From positions 1 to 9,792 of the forward strand of contig CAZYWA010000286.1 of the NCBI GenBank assembly GCA_964650975.1: 9,792 nt of DNA, written 5' to 3'. Shown one piece after another: positions 1 through 5,992 of the stretch. This DNA comes from CAZYWA01 sp964650975 [NCBI: uncultured bacterium] (GTDB lineage Bacteria > JADJOY01). A program made the translations under genes and the position numbers. Every line of letters begins with the position of its first letter. The stretch's first letter is position 1. Under the pieces are notes generated by a model. That model saw nothing but the letters and a program-made list of their open reading frames with translations. It was not told where the DNA came from and made no database searches.

Positions 1-294
1 CTGCCGCTGGTGCCTTATTTCGTGGGCAAGACCGTGGGTCCGCGCCGTCTGGCCCGGCTCCTCGCGGAGGCGGACCTCGAACCTCTCGACGTCACCACCA
101 CCACCCACGTTCCCCGGGCTCTCGCGGTGGCGATCGCGAACCGCCTCGATGGGCGAGTCGGCGAGGCGACGGCGGCCCGGTTTCTCGCCGCGCTCGCCGG
201 CTGGGAGCGGATGCGCGGGTGGCCGACGCAGTTCCTGACTGGCCACTACGTCGCGGTGCACGCGCGGCGGCGATCGTCCGGCGCCCGCGCGTAG
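1..294 (+). CDS. SAM-dependent methyltransferase, C-terminal fragment (5' end outside window)
   Basis: The reading frame is open from the window edge to a TAG stop and gives the last 97 residues of a protein. The visible part has the character of the C-terminal region of class I (methyltransferase 11-like) enzymes: an RLARLLAEADLEPLDV segment resembling the usual 'second helix then late beta strand' after the SAM-binding core, a THVPRAL stretch, and a final WPTQFLTGHYVAVHARR segment. That last segment matches the terminal beta hairpin seen in many O-/C-/glycolipid methyltransferases. The SAM-binding glycine motif lies outside the window, so the acceptor substrate cannot be judged. The gene converges on the minus-strand operon, with only 33 bp between the two stop codons. 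Its membership of the same locus is possible but not shown by the sequence. Confidence 0.68.
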   Translation: MPLVPYFVGKTVGPRRLARLLAEADLEPLDVTTTTHVPRALAVAIANRLDGRVGEATAARFLAALAGWERMRGWPTQFLTGHYVAVHARRRSSGARA

Positions 295-299
295 GCGGA

Positions 300-327
300 C
301 GGAGCTCCGGGCTGCGGGGGCAGCGCG
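300..327. terminator. Possible bidirectional hairpin between convergent genes
   Basis: The 33-bp gap between the two convergent stop codons holds a perfect 10-bp palindrome, CGGAGCTCCG (300-309). Next to it is a hairpin with stem GCTGC (311-315) and GCAGC (320-324) around a GGGG loop. Two more pairs (308-309 with 326-327) form beyond one mismatch. There is no T tract on either side, so this is not a canonical intrinsic terminator. Position is the main argument; hairpins of this size arise easily in GC-rich DNA. Confidence 0.25.
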
Positions 328-1584
328 CTACGAGACCGTATCGCTTGCGGTGTCCGCGAGCGTCGGGATGCGTTGCTCGAAGTAGCGTCGCGAGAGGGCG
401 CCGACCAGCGACGGCGGCAGCCAGCCGCGCCGATGCGCGTCGAGTCCCAGCTCGCGCAACCTGCCGCCAAGGCTCGGCCGATGCACCGCCTGCGCAACCG
501 CCGCGCCGCGCTCCCGGGCCAAGGACTCGGCTAGCTCCCGGGGCGATCGGCCGCTGCGGTCGGATTCCGCGAGCAGCTCGGCGACGAAGCGTGCCGTCCC
601 CTGCTCGAGTGTGTGCGTGATCGTGGCCGGGGCGACGCCCGCGAACACCATCGTGCCACCCAGCACGCCGCCGCTGTTCGACACGAAGTCGGGCACGCAC
701 ACGCTCTCTCGTCCCACGAGGGTCTGCTCCGCCTCGGGACTCAGCGGGTCGTTGGCGCCGGGACAGACCACGCGCGCCGCGACGCTCGCCACGTTGCCCG
801 AATGAACCGAATGGCGGCGTGCGCACGGCACCAGCAGCTCGACCTCGAGCGCCAGCAGCGCCGCGCGCGGCCAGCGCTGAGCGCCCGGCACCGCGTCGAC
901 GATGCCGCTGCCGAGCTGCTGCGCGCGGCTCGCCAGGTCGCGCACGTCGAGACCGAGCGCATCGTGAACGGCGCCTCGCGACGTGGAGATCGCGATGACG
1001 CGGGCGCCCCGCTCCACCGCGTAGAGCGCGAACGACCTCCCCACCGCACCGAACCCCTCGACCGCGACCCGCGCATCCTTCCATTCGAGCCCGGCATGCG
1101 CGAGCGCCGCCTCCGCGGCCCCGACGACGGTGCGCGCGGTGTGCTCGCCCGAGCGGACGTCGCGCCACTCGCGGTGGCGAACCGGCAAGCCGAGGTTGGT
1201 CATGAGCCAGCGCATGTCGTCGCCGCGCGTGCCCATGTCGGCGTCGGGCACGTAGCGACGGGCTCGGAGCAACGGCGCGATCACGCGGCCGAACTCGAGC
1301 AAGCGCGCTCGTCGCGTCTCGAGGCTCGCTTCCGGATCGCCACGCACCCCCGCCTTGGCGCCGCCTTGGGGCAAGCCCAGCAGGCCGTACTTGAACGTCA
1401 TGGCGCGCGCGGCGTCGCGTACCTCGTCGAGCTCGAGGTCGGGCACCAGACGCAGGCCGCCGCGAGCCGTGCCGTGCACCGTCGAGTCGACCACCACCCA
1501 GCCCAGGAGCTCGCCGCCGTTGCGAGCCGTGAAGACCCGCTGGCCGCCGACGCTTCGCTCTTCCAGGGAGATCGGAGCGGTCAA
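328..1584 (-). CDS. Glu/Leu/Phe/Val-type amino acid dehydrogenase, substrate unknown
   Basis: This 418-residue protein has the two-domain fold of amino acid dehydrogenases, which reversibly and reductively aminate a 2-oxo acid using NAD(P)H and ammonia. Visible landmarks are GGLR (42-45), K65 in TFKYGL, catalytic-type K77 in GGAKAG (74-79), D116 in PDADMGT, the Rossmann loop GFGAVG (177-182), a GAND motif (276-279) and PDFVSNSGG (298-306). The N-terminus is short, as in leucine/phenylalanine dehydrogenases rather than true glutamate dehydrogenases. By eye, the two residues that hold the glutamate side-chain carboxylate (K89 and S380 in the Clostridium symbiosum enzyme) fall on R41 and G310, so glutamate is unlikely to be the plain substrate. 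I chose the TTG start because it overlaps the upstream stop as TTGA, like the other operon junctions. The CAGGA upstream lies too close to be a good Shine-Dalgarno. It is the last gene of the five-gene operon. Confidence 0.9.
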   Translation of the reverse strand: MTAPISLEERSVGGQRVFTARNGGELLGWVVVDSTVHGTARGGLRLVPDLELDEVRDAARAMTFKYGLLGLPQGGAKAGVRGDPEASLETRRARLLEFGRVIAPLLRARRYVPDADMGTRGDDMRWLMTNLGLPVRHREWRDVRSGEHTARTVVGAAEAALAHAGLEWKDARVAVEGFGAVGRSFALYAVERGARVIAISTSRGAVHDALGLDVRDLASRAQQLGSGIVDAVPGAQRWPRAALLALEVELLVPCARRHSVHSGNVASVAARVVCPGANDPLSPEAEQTLVGRESVCVPDFVSNSGGVLGGTMVFAGVAPATITHTLEQGTARFVAELLAESDRSGRSPRELAESLARERGAAVAQAVHRPSLGGRLRELGLDAHRRGWLPPSLVGALSRRYFEQRIPTLADTASDTVS

Positions 1585-3065
1585 TCCTGGCGCCCGAAGA
1601 GACCGAGCGCTTTCACGAGGCGGCTCTCGATCGGGAAGCGTCCGTCGAGGTGGCGCACGCGATAGCGCGCCACCGGCGCGTAGGCGCGCGCCAGGCCCAC
1701 CACGATCGGATTGGTCTTGCGATGCGGCTTCACGAAGTTGTCGCCCAGGAACATGAGCGGCAGATCGAGGGTCTCGACGAGCTTGCGCGTCTCGCGCGGC
1801 ATCCACGGCGACGCCGCATGCACGTTCCGAAAGTTGAAGCTCGCCCAGCCTTCGAGCGTTTCCGGCTCGACCAGCCCGGCGGAGCGGGCCAGCTCGTAGA
1901 GCTCGGTGCCTGGATACGGCGTGTAGATGTTGAAGGTCTTCACCGCGTTCGGGTTGTCGCTCACCAGGCGATCGGCGAGGCGGATGCTGGCTCCGAGCTC
2001 GTCGGGCATCTCGGTGGGCATGCCCATCATGAAGAGATAGAGGGGCACGATCGGGAAGCGTGCGAGCCGCCGGTTGGCCTCGATCACTTCCTCGACCGTC
2101 ACGTCCTTCTTGATGAGATCGAGGATGCGCTGGGCGCCCGACTCGACACCGACCGTGAGGCGCTTCACCCGCGCGCGCACCAGGAGCTCGAGGAAATCGT
2201 CGTCCATGCGGCAGATGGTGTCGGCGCGGATCTGCAGCTTGCTGATCGTGAGATCGAGGTCGGAGCTGACCACCGCTTCGAGGATCGCGCGGGCGCGCTT
2301 CAGGTCGATGAAGAAGTGATCGTCGGTGAAGAGGAATCCGTGGATGCCGTGGTCGCGCACGATGCGCTCGAGCTGGCCCATCACGGTGCCGGGCTCCATC
2401 GCGCGCCAGGTGCGCTGGTGCATCACCGGATCCCAGCAGAAGCTGCAGCGGAACGTGCAGCCGCGGCTGGTGTTGATCGACAGGTGGTCGACTCCGAAGA
2501 GGCGCCGCCGGTAGAGATCGAGATCCACCAGCTCGTAGGCGAGCGGCGGCTCCGCGTCGAGATCGACGAACGGCCGCTGCGGCGTGCGCACGACACGGCC
2601 CTGATCGTCGCGGAACGCGATGCCTTGCACCGTGCCGAAGGCGCGGCCATCCAGGATCGCGTGCACCAGATCGGCGAAGCTCGCCTCGCCCTCGCCGATC
2701 ACCACCGCGTCGATCGCCTCGCACTGCAGCGTCTGATCGGGCATGAGGCTCGCGTGCACCCCGCCCCACACCACGGGCACGCTCGGGTGAAGCTGCTTCA
2801 CCCGCCGTGACGCCGCGACCGCGCGCAGAATCTGCGGCCCGGTCATGCAGGTGACGCCGAACACCACCGGAGCCTGGGCGAGCGCCGCGTCGAGCTTCAT
2901 CTCCCAGGCCGGGTCCGCGAACTGATCGATGATCCGGACGTCGAAGCCCTCGCGAGCGAGCGGCGTCGCGGGACAAAGCAAGCTGAGCGGCAGCTCGACA
3001 CGACGATGCGCCTGCACGCCCGCCCGCGGCGCCGGATTGAAGAGCACCACGATCGACCGGCTCAT
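1581..3065 (-). CDS. B12-binding-domain radical SAM enzyme (class B type)
   Basis: This 494-residue protein has the layout of the BchE/HpnJ/class B methylase group. Residues 1 to about 140 form a Rossmann-like cobalamin-binding-type domain, with PLSLLCPATPLAREGFDV, GGVHASLMP (101-109) and the diagnostic VVIGEGEASF (121-130). The radical SAM barrel follows, with the [4Fe-4S] motif CTFRCSFC: C203, C207, C210. Later blocks such as VKRLTVGVESGAQRILDLIKK, MMGMPTE and YTPYPGTELYELA are typical of the family. The DxHxxG cobalamin-ligand motif is absent, which is normal in this class. Such enzymes use a 5'-deoxyadenosyl radical for C-methylation at unactivated carbon, cyclisation or rearrangement; the substrate cannot be read here. 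The ATG overlaps the upstream stop as ATGA, and the TGA overlaps the next start as TTGA. No strong Shine-Dalgarno is visible, so translational coupling is likely. Confidence 0.93.
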   Translation of the reverse strand: MSRSIVVLFNPAPRAGVQAHRRVELPLSLLCPATPLAREGFDVRIIDQFADPAWEMKLDAALAQAPVVFGVTCMTGPQILRAVAASRRVKQLHPSVPVVWGGVHASLMPDQTLQCEAIDAVVIGEGEASFADLVHAILDGRAFGTVQGIAFRDDQGRVVRTPQRPFVDLDAEPPLAYELVDLDLYRRRLFGVDHLSINTSRGCTFRCSFCWDPVMHQRTWRAMEPGTVMGQLERIVRDHGIHGFLFTDDHFFIDLKRARAILEAVVSSDLDLTISKLQIRADTICRMDDDFLELLVRARVKRLTVGVESGAQRILDLIKKDVTVEEVIEANRRLARFPIVPLYLFMMGMPTEMPDELGASIRLADRLVSDNPNAVKTFNIYTPYPGTELYELARSAGLVEPETLEGWASFNFRNVHAASPWMPRETRKLVETLDLPLMFLGDNFVKPHRKTNPIVVGLARAYAPVARYRVRHLDGRFPIESRLVKALGLFGRQD

Positions 3066-4048
3066 GTTCGTGCCCGATCGGGAGCAGCGGGAGTTCGGTC
3101 GACCGCGCGCACCGCGCCGACCCGCGACGGTTCGATCGCCTCGAACTCCCCCAGGGCACCGAGATGACCCGGCGAGCGATGGGTGAACACGAGCTCGCCC
3201 ACGATCGGCGCCAGCTTCGAGACCGGCACGCCCGTGTGCCGCTCGACCAGGCGCGAGAGCTCGCGCAACGAGCCGAGCTTCGCGCCCACGCGTGCTCCGC
3301 GTAGCGAAAGCAGCGTGGCGATCTGCTCGAGAGGCGTGTTCCCGGCGCGATCGCCGAGCCCGTTCACGGTGACGTCGAGGCCGCGCGCGCCGGCGCGAAC
3401 CGCGGCGAACGCGTTCGCCGCTGCGAGGCCGAGATCCTGGTGCGCATGGAAGAAAACCGGAACCGAGACCCGTGCCGTCACCGCCGCGACGAGCTCGCCG
3501 ACGCGGAACGGATCGGCGCTGCCGTTGGTGTCGTAGAGCGTGACTCGAGCCGCACCCGTCGCGGCGGCCGCTTGCGCAAACTCGACCACCCGCGAGGCCT
3601 CGACCTGAGTCGAGTGAGGCAAGCCCACGCCCACCGTGCCGAGGCGATCGGGTGCGACGAACGCGCCGCTCAGAACCTCGAGCGTACGAACGAGCTTCTG
3701 CTCGACATCGACAGGCGGTCGCGCCTCGGAGAGCGGCATCAGCAGCTCCACGTGGTCGAGCACCTCGAGCGCTTCCGCCAGCTCCTGGGCGGCGCCCTCG
3801 GGCGCGGCGTACACCAGACCGGTGAGACGCACCTCGATGTCCGCGTCACGGATCGCTCGCGCGACCTCGAGCTCGGCGCGGACCCGGCTGGGCGCCACGA
3901 CCTCGAGCTCGTCGAGGCCCGCAGCGGCGAGCGCCGATGCGATCTCGACACGCGCTTCCAGCGCGAGCGTCACACCGGGCGTGTCGAGCCCCTCCCGAAG
4001 CGTCACGTCGCGGAGCACCACGGCGCCGGAAGTCCCTGGATGAGTCAC
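3062..4048 (-). CDS. DRE-TIM metallolyase (homocitrate/isopropylmalate synthase- or HMG-CoA lyase-like)
   Basis: This 328-residue single-domain TIM barrel belongs to the DRE-TIM superfamily, which forms or breaks C-C bonds between a 2-oxo acid (or ketone) and an acyl-CoA or pyruvate enolate at a divalent metal. Visible landmarks are RDVTLREG (13-20) at the first strand, YDTNGSADP (172-180), the metal-binding HAHQDLGLA (H201, H203) and VNGLGDRAGN (228-237). The LREG form resembles homocitrate synthases rather than the LRDG of most isopropylmalate synthases. The usual EGEQ is EGLD here and GERAGN is GDRAGN. The LeuA-type regulatory C-terminal domain is missing, so feedback control by leucine is not expected. 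The GTG start overlaps the upstream TGA as GTGA and has a GGGAG site 7 nt upstream; the longer upstream ATG reading would run through the preceding gene. Condensing and lyase directions cannot be told apart from sequence. Confidence 0.88.
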   Translation of the reverse strand: MTHPGTSGAVVLRDVTLREGLDTPGVTLALEARVEIASALAAAGLDELEVVAPSRVRAELEVARAIRDADIEVRLTGLVYAAPEGAAQELAEALEVLDHVELLMPLSEARPPVDVEQKLVRTLEVLSGAFVAPDRLGTVGVGLPHSTQVEASRVVEFAQAAAATGAARVTLYDTNGSADPFRVGELVAAVTARVSVPVFFHAHQDLGLAAANAFAAVRAGARGLDVTVNGLGDRAGNTPLEQIATLLSLRGARVGAKLGSLRELSRLVERHTGVPVSKLAPIVGELVFTHRSPGHLGALGEFEAIEPSRVGAVRAVDRTPAAPDRART

Positions 4049-5286
4049 GGTCGCGCTCCCATCCACGCACGGTTCTCGGGGAGCTCCGGATCGGCATCGA
4101 TCCACGCGTCGGGCACGGCTCGTCCGTCGGGCCGCGCCGTGCCACCCGTCAAGCAGCACAGCACGCGCGCCCCGGGCGCGATGGTGCCGGCCTCGATCGC
4201 GCGGAGTGCCCCGGCCAGCGCCAGCAACCCCGTCGGCTCGACGACGCGGCCCTCGTGCTGAAAAAGCTCGGCGCCACCTTCCGCCAATCGGTTCAGCACG
4301 GACTGCCGTTCGTCACGCCAGTCATGGAGCGCCTGCAGGTCGTGACCATCCACGGTCACCAATGCGCCGCTGGTCTCCGCGACGATTCCCGAGAGCGCGC
4401 CGAACGTGCCGTGAGTATGCGGGGCGCCGTCGTACATCACCCGCGTGAGCAGCGCACCGGTGGAAGCAACCGAGGTGGCCGGAACGTCCTCGCGTCCGGC
4501 TTGCCAGGCACGAACCATGGTGCAGTTCGACGCCTGCTGAACCCCGAGGAACCGCGGCAGGCCGCCGAGCGTCGAGCGCGCGCCTCGCAGCACCGAGTAG
4601 ATCCCGACCGGTGCGAACGCGGCGCTGATGGTCTGCACCAGCCAGTCGTAACGCGCACCGGCCAGCAAATGCTCGAGCAGGAAGGCGCCCAGGAACGCGG
4701 AGGCCTCGAGCCGCCAGGTGCGCTCCGGAACGCGCGGCAAACCGCGCTGATCCGCGAACACCGACGCGGCGCGCTTCACCCACCCTGGCTTCTGGACCGC
4801 GATCAGGTGCGCTTCGCGATCCGCGAAGGTGCCGGAACCGAGCAGCGCCAGGTTCTCGGCGGGAACGAAGCACCAGGTCTCGAGCCCGGCGCGCCGCCCG
4901 TAGCAGGTGAGCGCCGTGCCCGTGTTGCCGCCCGACTCGAAGACCACTTCCCGGTGACCGGCGAGCTTGCACCGCGCGCTGGTGAGCGAGCCGTCGATCG
5001 ACTTGAGGGAGCCGGTGTGCATGGCCGAGGTCTCGTCGAGGATCCACACCTCGACCCCGCGATGCACGAGCGCGCGAAACACCCGCACGCCTTCGGCGAT
5101 GCTGGTCCCGAGCAGCGTTTCGGCGAGGGCCTCGTCCACGAACGGCAACGTGCGCCGGTAGCGCCGCACCACGCTATCGGTGGGCGCGTGGGCGCCGTCG
5201 ATGCGCGCCAGGAAAGCTTCGACCGAGGTGGCGAGGGTCGACCAGAGCGCGCTGTCGTCGGTGCTCGACGGGGAACGGGACAACAT
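4045..5286 (-). CDS. Fold-type II PLP-dependent enzyme, threonine synthase-like
   Basis: This 413-residue protein resembles the threonine synthase/threonine dehydratase/cysteine synthase fold, which catalyses beta- or gamma-elimination and replacement on amino acids. The Schiff-base lysine is predicted as K95 in TGSLKSIDG (92-99), the place where threonine synthases read GSFKDRG. The substrate-carboxylate loop is ESGGNTGTA (117-125). A late VEPTGLLALAGA segment (349-360) matches the family's EPSSAAALAA helix, and LTGGT (379-383) matches the end-of-barrel loop near the cofactor. The N-terminal about 50 residues are not clearly alignable. The ATG at 5286 is the first start that does not overlap the upstream gene; it lacks a strong Shine-Dalgarno. 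It follows the nitroreductase gene by 35 bp and overlaps the next gene by 4 bp. The unusual lysine motif argues against a housekeeping threonine synthase; the substrate is unknown. Confidence 0.87.
   Translation of the reverse strand: MLSRSPSSTDDSALWSTLATSVEAFLARIDGAHAPTDSVVRRYRRTLPFVDEALAETLLGTSIAEGVRVFRALVHRGVEVWILDETSAMHTGSLKSIDGSLTSARCKLAGHREVVFESGGNTGTALTCYGRRAGLETWCFVPAENLALLGSGTFADREAHLIAVQKPGWVKRAASVFADQRGLPRVPERTWRLEASAFLGAFLLEHLLAGARYDWLVQTISAAFAPVGIYSVLRGARSTLGGLPRFLGVQQASNCTMVRAWQAGREDVPATSVASTGALLTRVMYDGAPHTHGTFGALSGIVAETSGALVTVDGHDLQALHDWRDERQSVLNRLAEGGAELFQHEGRVVEPTGLLALAGALRAIEAGTIAPGARVLCCLTGGTARPDGRAVPDAWIDADPELPENRAWMGARP
4056..4060 (-). promoter_or_regulatory. Ribosome binding site deciding the GTG start of the DRE-TIM gene
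   Basis: On the minus strand, GGGAG sits 7 nt before the GTG at 4048, inside the last codons of the upstream PLP-enzyme gene. It supports the overlapping GTG start over longer in-frame readings that would extend far into that gene. Confidence 0.6.
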
Positions 5287-5321
5287 GGCCGTGCAACTAT
5301 GGGCGGCGGCGCGCCCGAGGG

Positions 5322-5876
5322 TCAATCGGAGTGAGGCCCGGGCACGCGGCCGACCAGCTCGCCGAGCGGGCGTAGCGCCTTCTCGCGCGGAGATTCCGCG
5401 GGAAAGCCGAGAGGAAGGATCGCGATCGGACGGACGTCCCGCGGCAGGCCGAGTGCCTTCTGGATCTCGGCTTCGAGGCCTGGATCCTCCGCACGGGTGC
5501 CGCTCGAATACACGGATCCCAGCCCGCGCGCATGCGCCGCGAGCAGCACCACCGCCGCGGCCAGCGCGGCATCCTCGACGGCGCGTCCGTGAGCACGCGC
5601 CTCCTCCACGGCCACCACCACCACCACCGGCGCCTGAGCCAGGAAATCGGGCGGGTAGCTCTGCTTCTCGGGTGGACAGTGCACCAGTTTGATCCGTTCG
5701 AGCGTGGCCTTGGTGGCGGCGTCGCGCACCACCAGGAAACGCCACGGCTGCCCGTTCATGGCGGACGGCGCATGGCGCGCGAGGTCGAGCAGCTCGTCGA
5801 TCAGCGTTTCGGGGACCGGCGTGTCGCGAAAGCGCCGGACGGAGCGACGAGTGCGAATCGCACGATCCAGATCCAT
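5322..5876 (-). CDS. Nitroreductase-family FMN oxidoreductase
   Basis: This 184-residue protein is a compact, single-domain member of the nitroreductase superfamily, whose members are usually homodimers binding FMN at the interface. The FMN-phosphate contact motif RTRRSVRRF (8-16) is followed by APSAMNGQPWRF (36-47), the classical N-Q-P-W flavin motif. Next come a DFLAQAPVVVVVAVE strand (77-91), the helix EDAALAAAVVLLAAHARGLG (101-120) and a final LPLGFPAESP (154-163) strand. The CAC-rich tract near 5611-5630 is simply the valine run of this gene. Family members reduce nitro groups, quinones or enones, and in biosynthetic loci can also oxidise or desaturate; the substrate here is not predictable. 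ATG at 5876 gives the normal family N-terminus; no clear Shine-Dalgarno precedes it. It is the first gene of the minus-strand operon, facing the divergent control region. Confidence 0.9.
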   Translation of the reverse strand: MDLDRAIRTRRSVRRFRDTPVPETLIDELLDLARHAPSAMNGQPWRFLVVRDAATKATLERIKLVHCPPEKQSYPPDFLAQAPVVVVVAVEEARAHGRAVEDAALAAAVVLLAAHARGLGSVYSSGTRAEDPGLEAEIQKALGLPRDVRPIAILPLGFPAESPREKALRPLGELVGRVPGPHSD

Positions 5877-5992
5877 GACGATCGGCGATGCTGCCACGGG
5901 CCAGCACCGCACGGAAGCCCACGATCCTTCGCGGCGGATGAAAAGCTGGATCCGCTTGTCGCGTCGCCGGGCCGCGGGCACGATGCGCCTCG
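5877..5992. promoter_or_regulatory. Divergent intergenic region, presumed to hold promoters for both operons
   Basis: This 116-bp gap separates the start codons of the minus-strand nitroreductase operon and the plus-strand oxidoreductase operon. It is the only place in the window where both units can be initiated. No strong sigma-70 site is visible. The best plus-strand candidate is TTGTCG (5956-5961), 17 nt, then CACGAT (5979-5984), which matches the consensus poorly and would leave almost no leader. I found no convincing inverted repeat for a regulator. If the plus-strand gene really starts at GTG 6146, the region would be longer. Confidence 0.4.

Noticed and set aside
1650-2810. Plus-strand 386-codon frame antisense to the radical SAM gene
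   Set aside because: The translation is rich in Arg, His, Glu and Ala without recognisable motifs, as expected for antisense frames in GC-rich DNA.
328-3159. A continuous 943-codon minus-strand frame that could look like a giant fusion protein
   Set aside because: Only the part from the TTG at 1584 has dehydrogenase motifs. The rest is an Arg/Ala-rich shadow of the radical SAM gene, which reads with clear family motifs in another frame.
5301-5316. GGGCG/CGCCC hairpin between the nitroreductase and PLP genes
   Set aside because: A 5-bp stem in GC-rich DNA with no T tract; too likely by chance to call a terminator or attenuator.
3937-5334. Plus-strand 465-codon frame antisense to the PLP gene
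   Set aside because: No motif, skewed composition, and complete overlap with a gene that has a clear active-site signature.
5611-5630. CAC triplet run that would encode a histidine tract on the plus strand
   Set aside because: On the coding (minus) strand it is the valine-rich beta strand of the nitroreductase; a similar CAC run near 95-110 encodes threonines in the methyltransferase. Neither is a functional repeat.
4045-5922. A 625-codon minus-strand frame extending the PLP enzyme upstream
   Set aside because: The upstream 200 or so codons overlap the nitroreductase gene out of frame and show no domain; the PLP enzyme starts naturally at ATG 5286.
5956-5984. TTGTCG-17-CACGAT as a sigma-70 promoter
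   Set aside because: The -10 element matches poorly and transcription would begin almost at the start codon; mentioned only as the best visible candidate.
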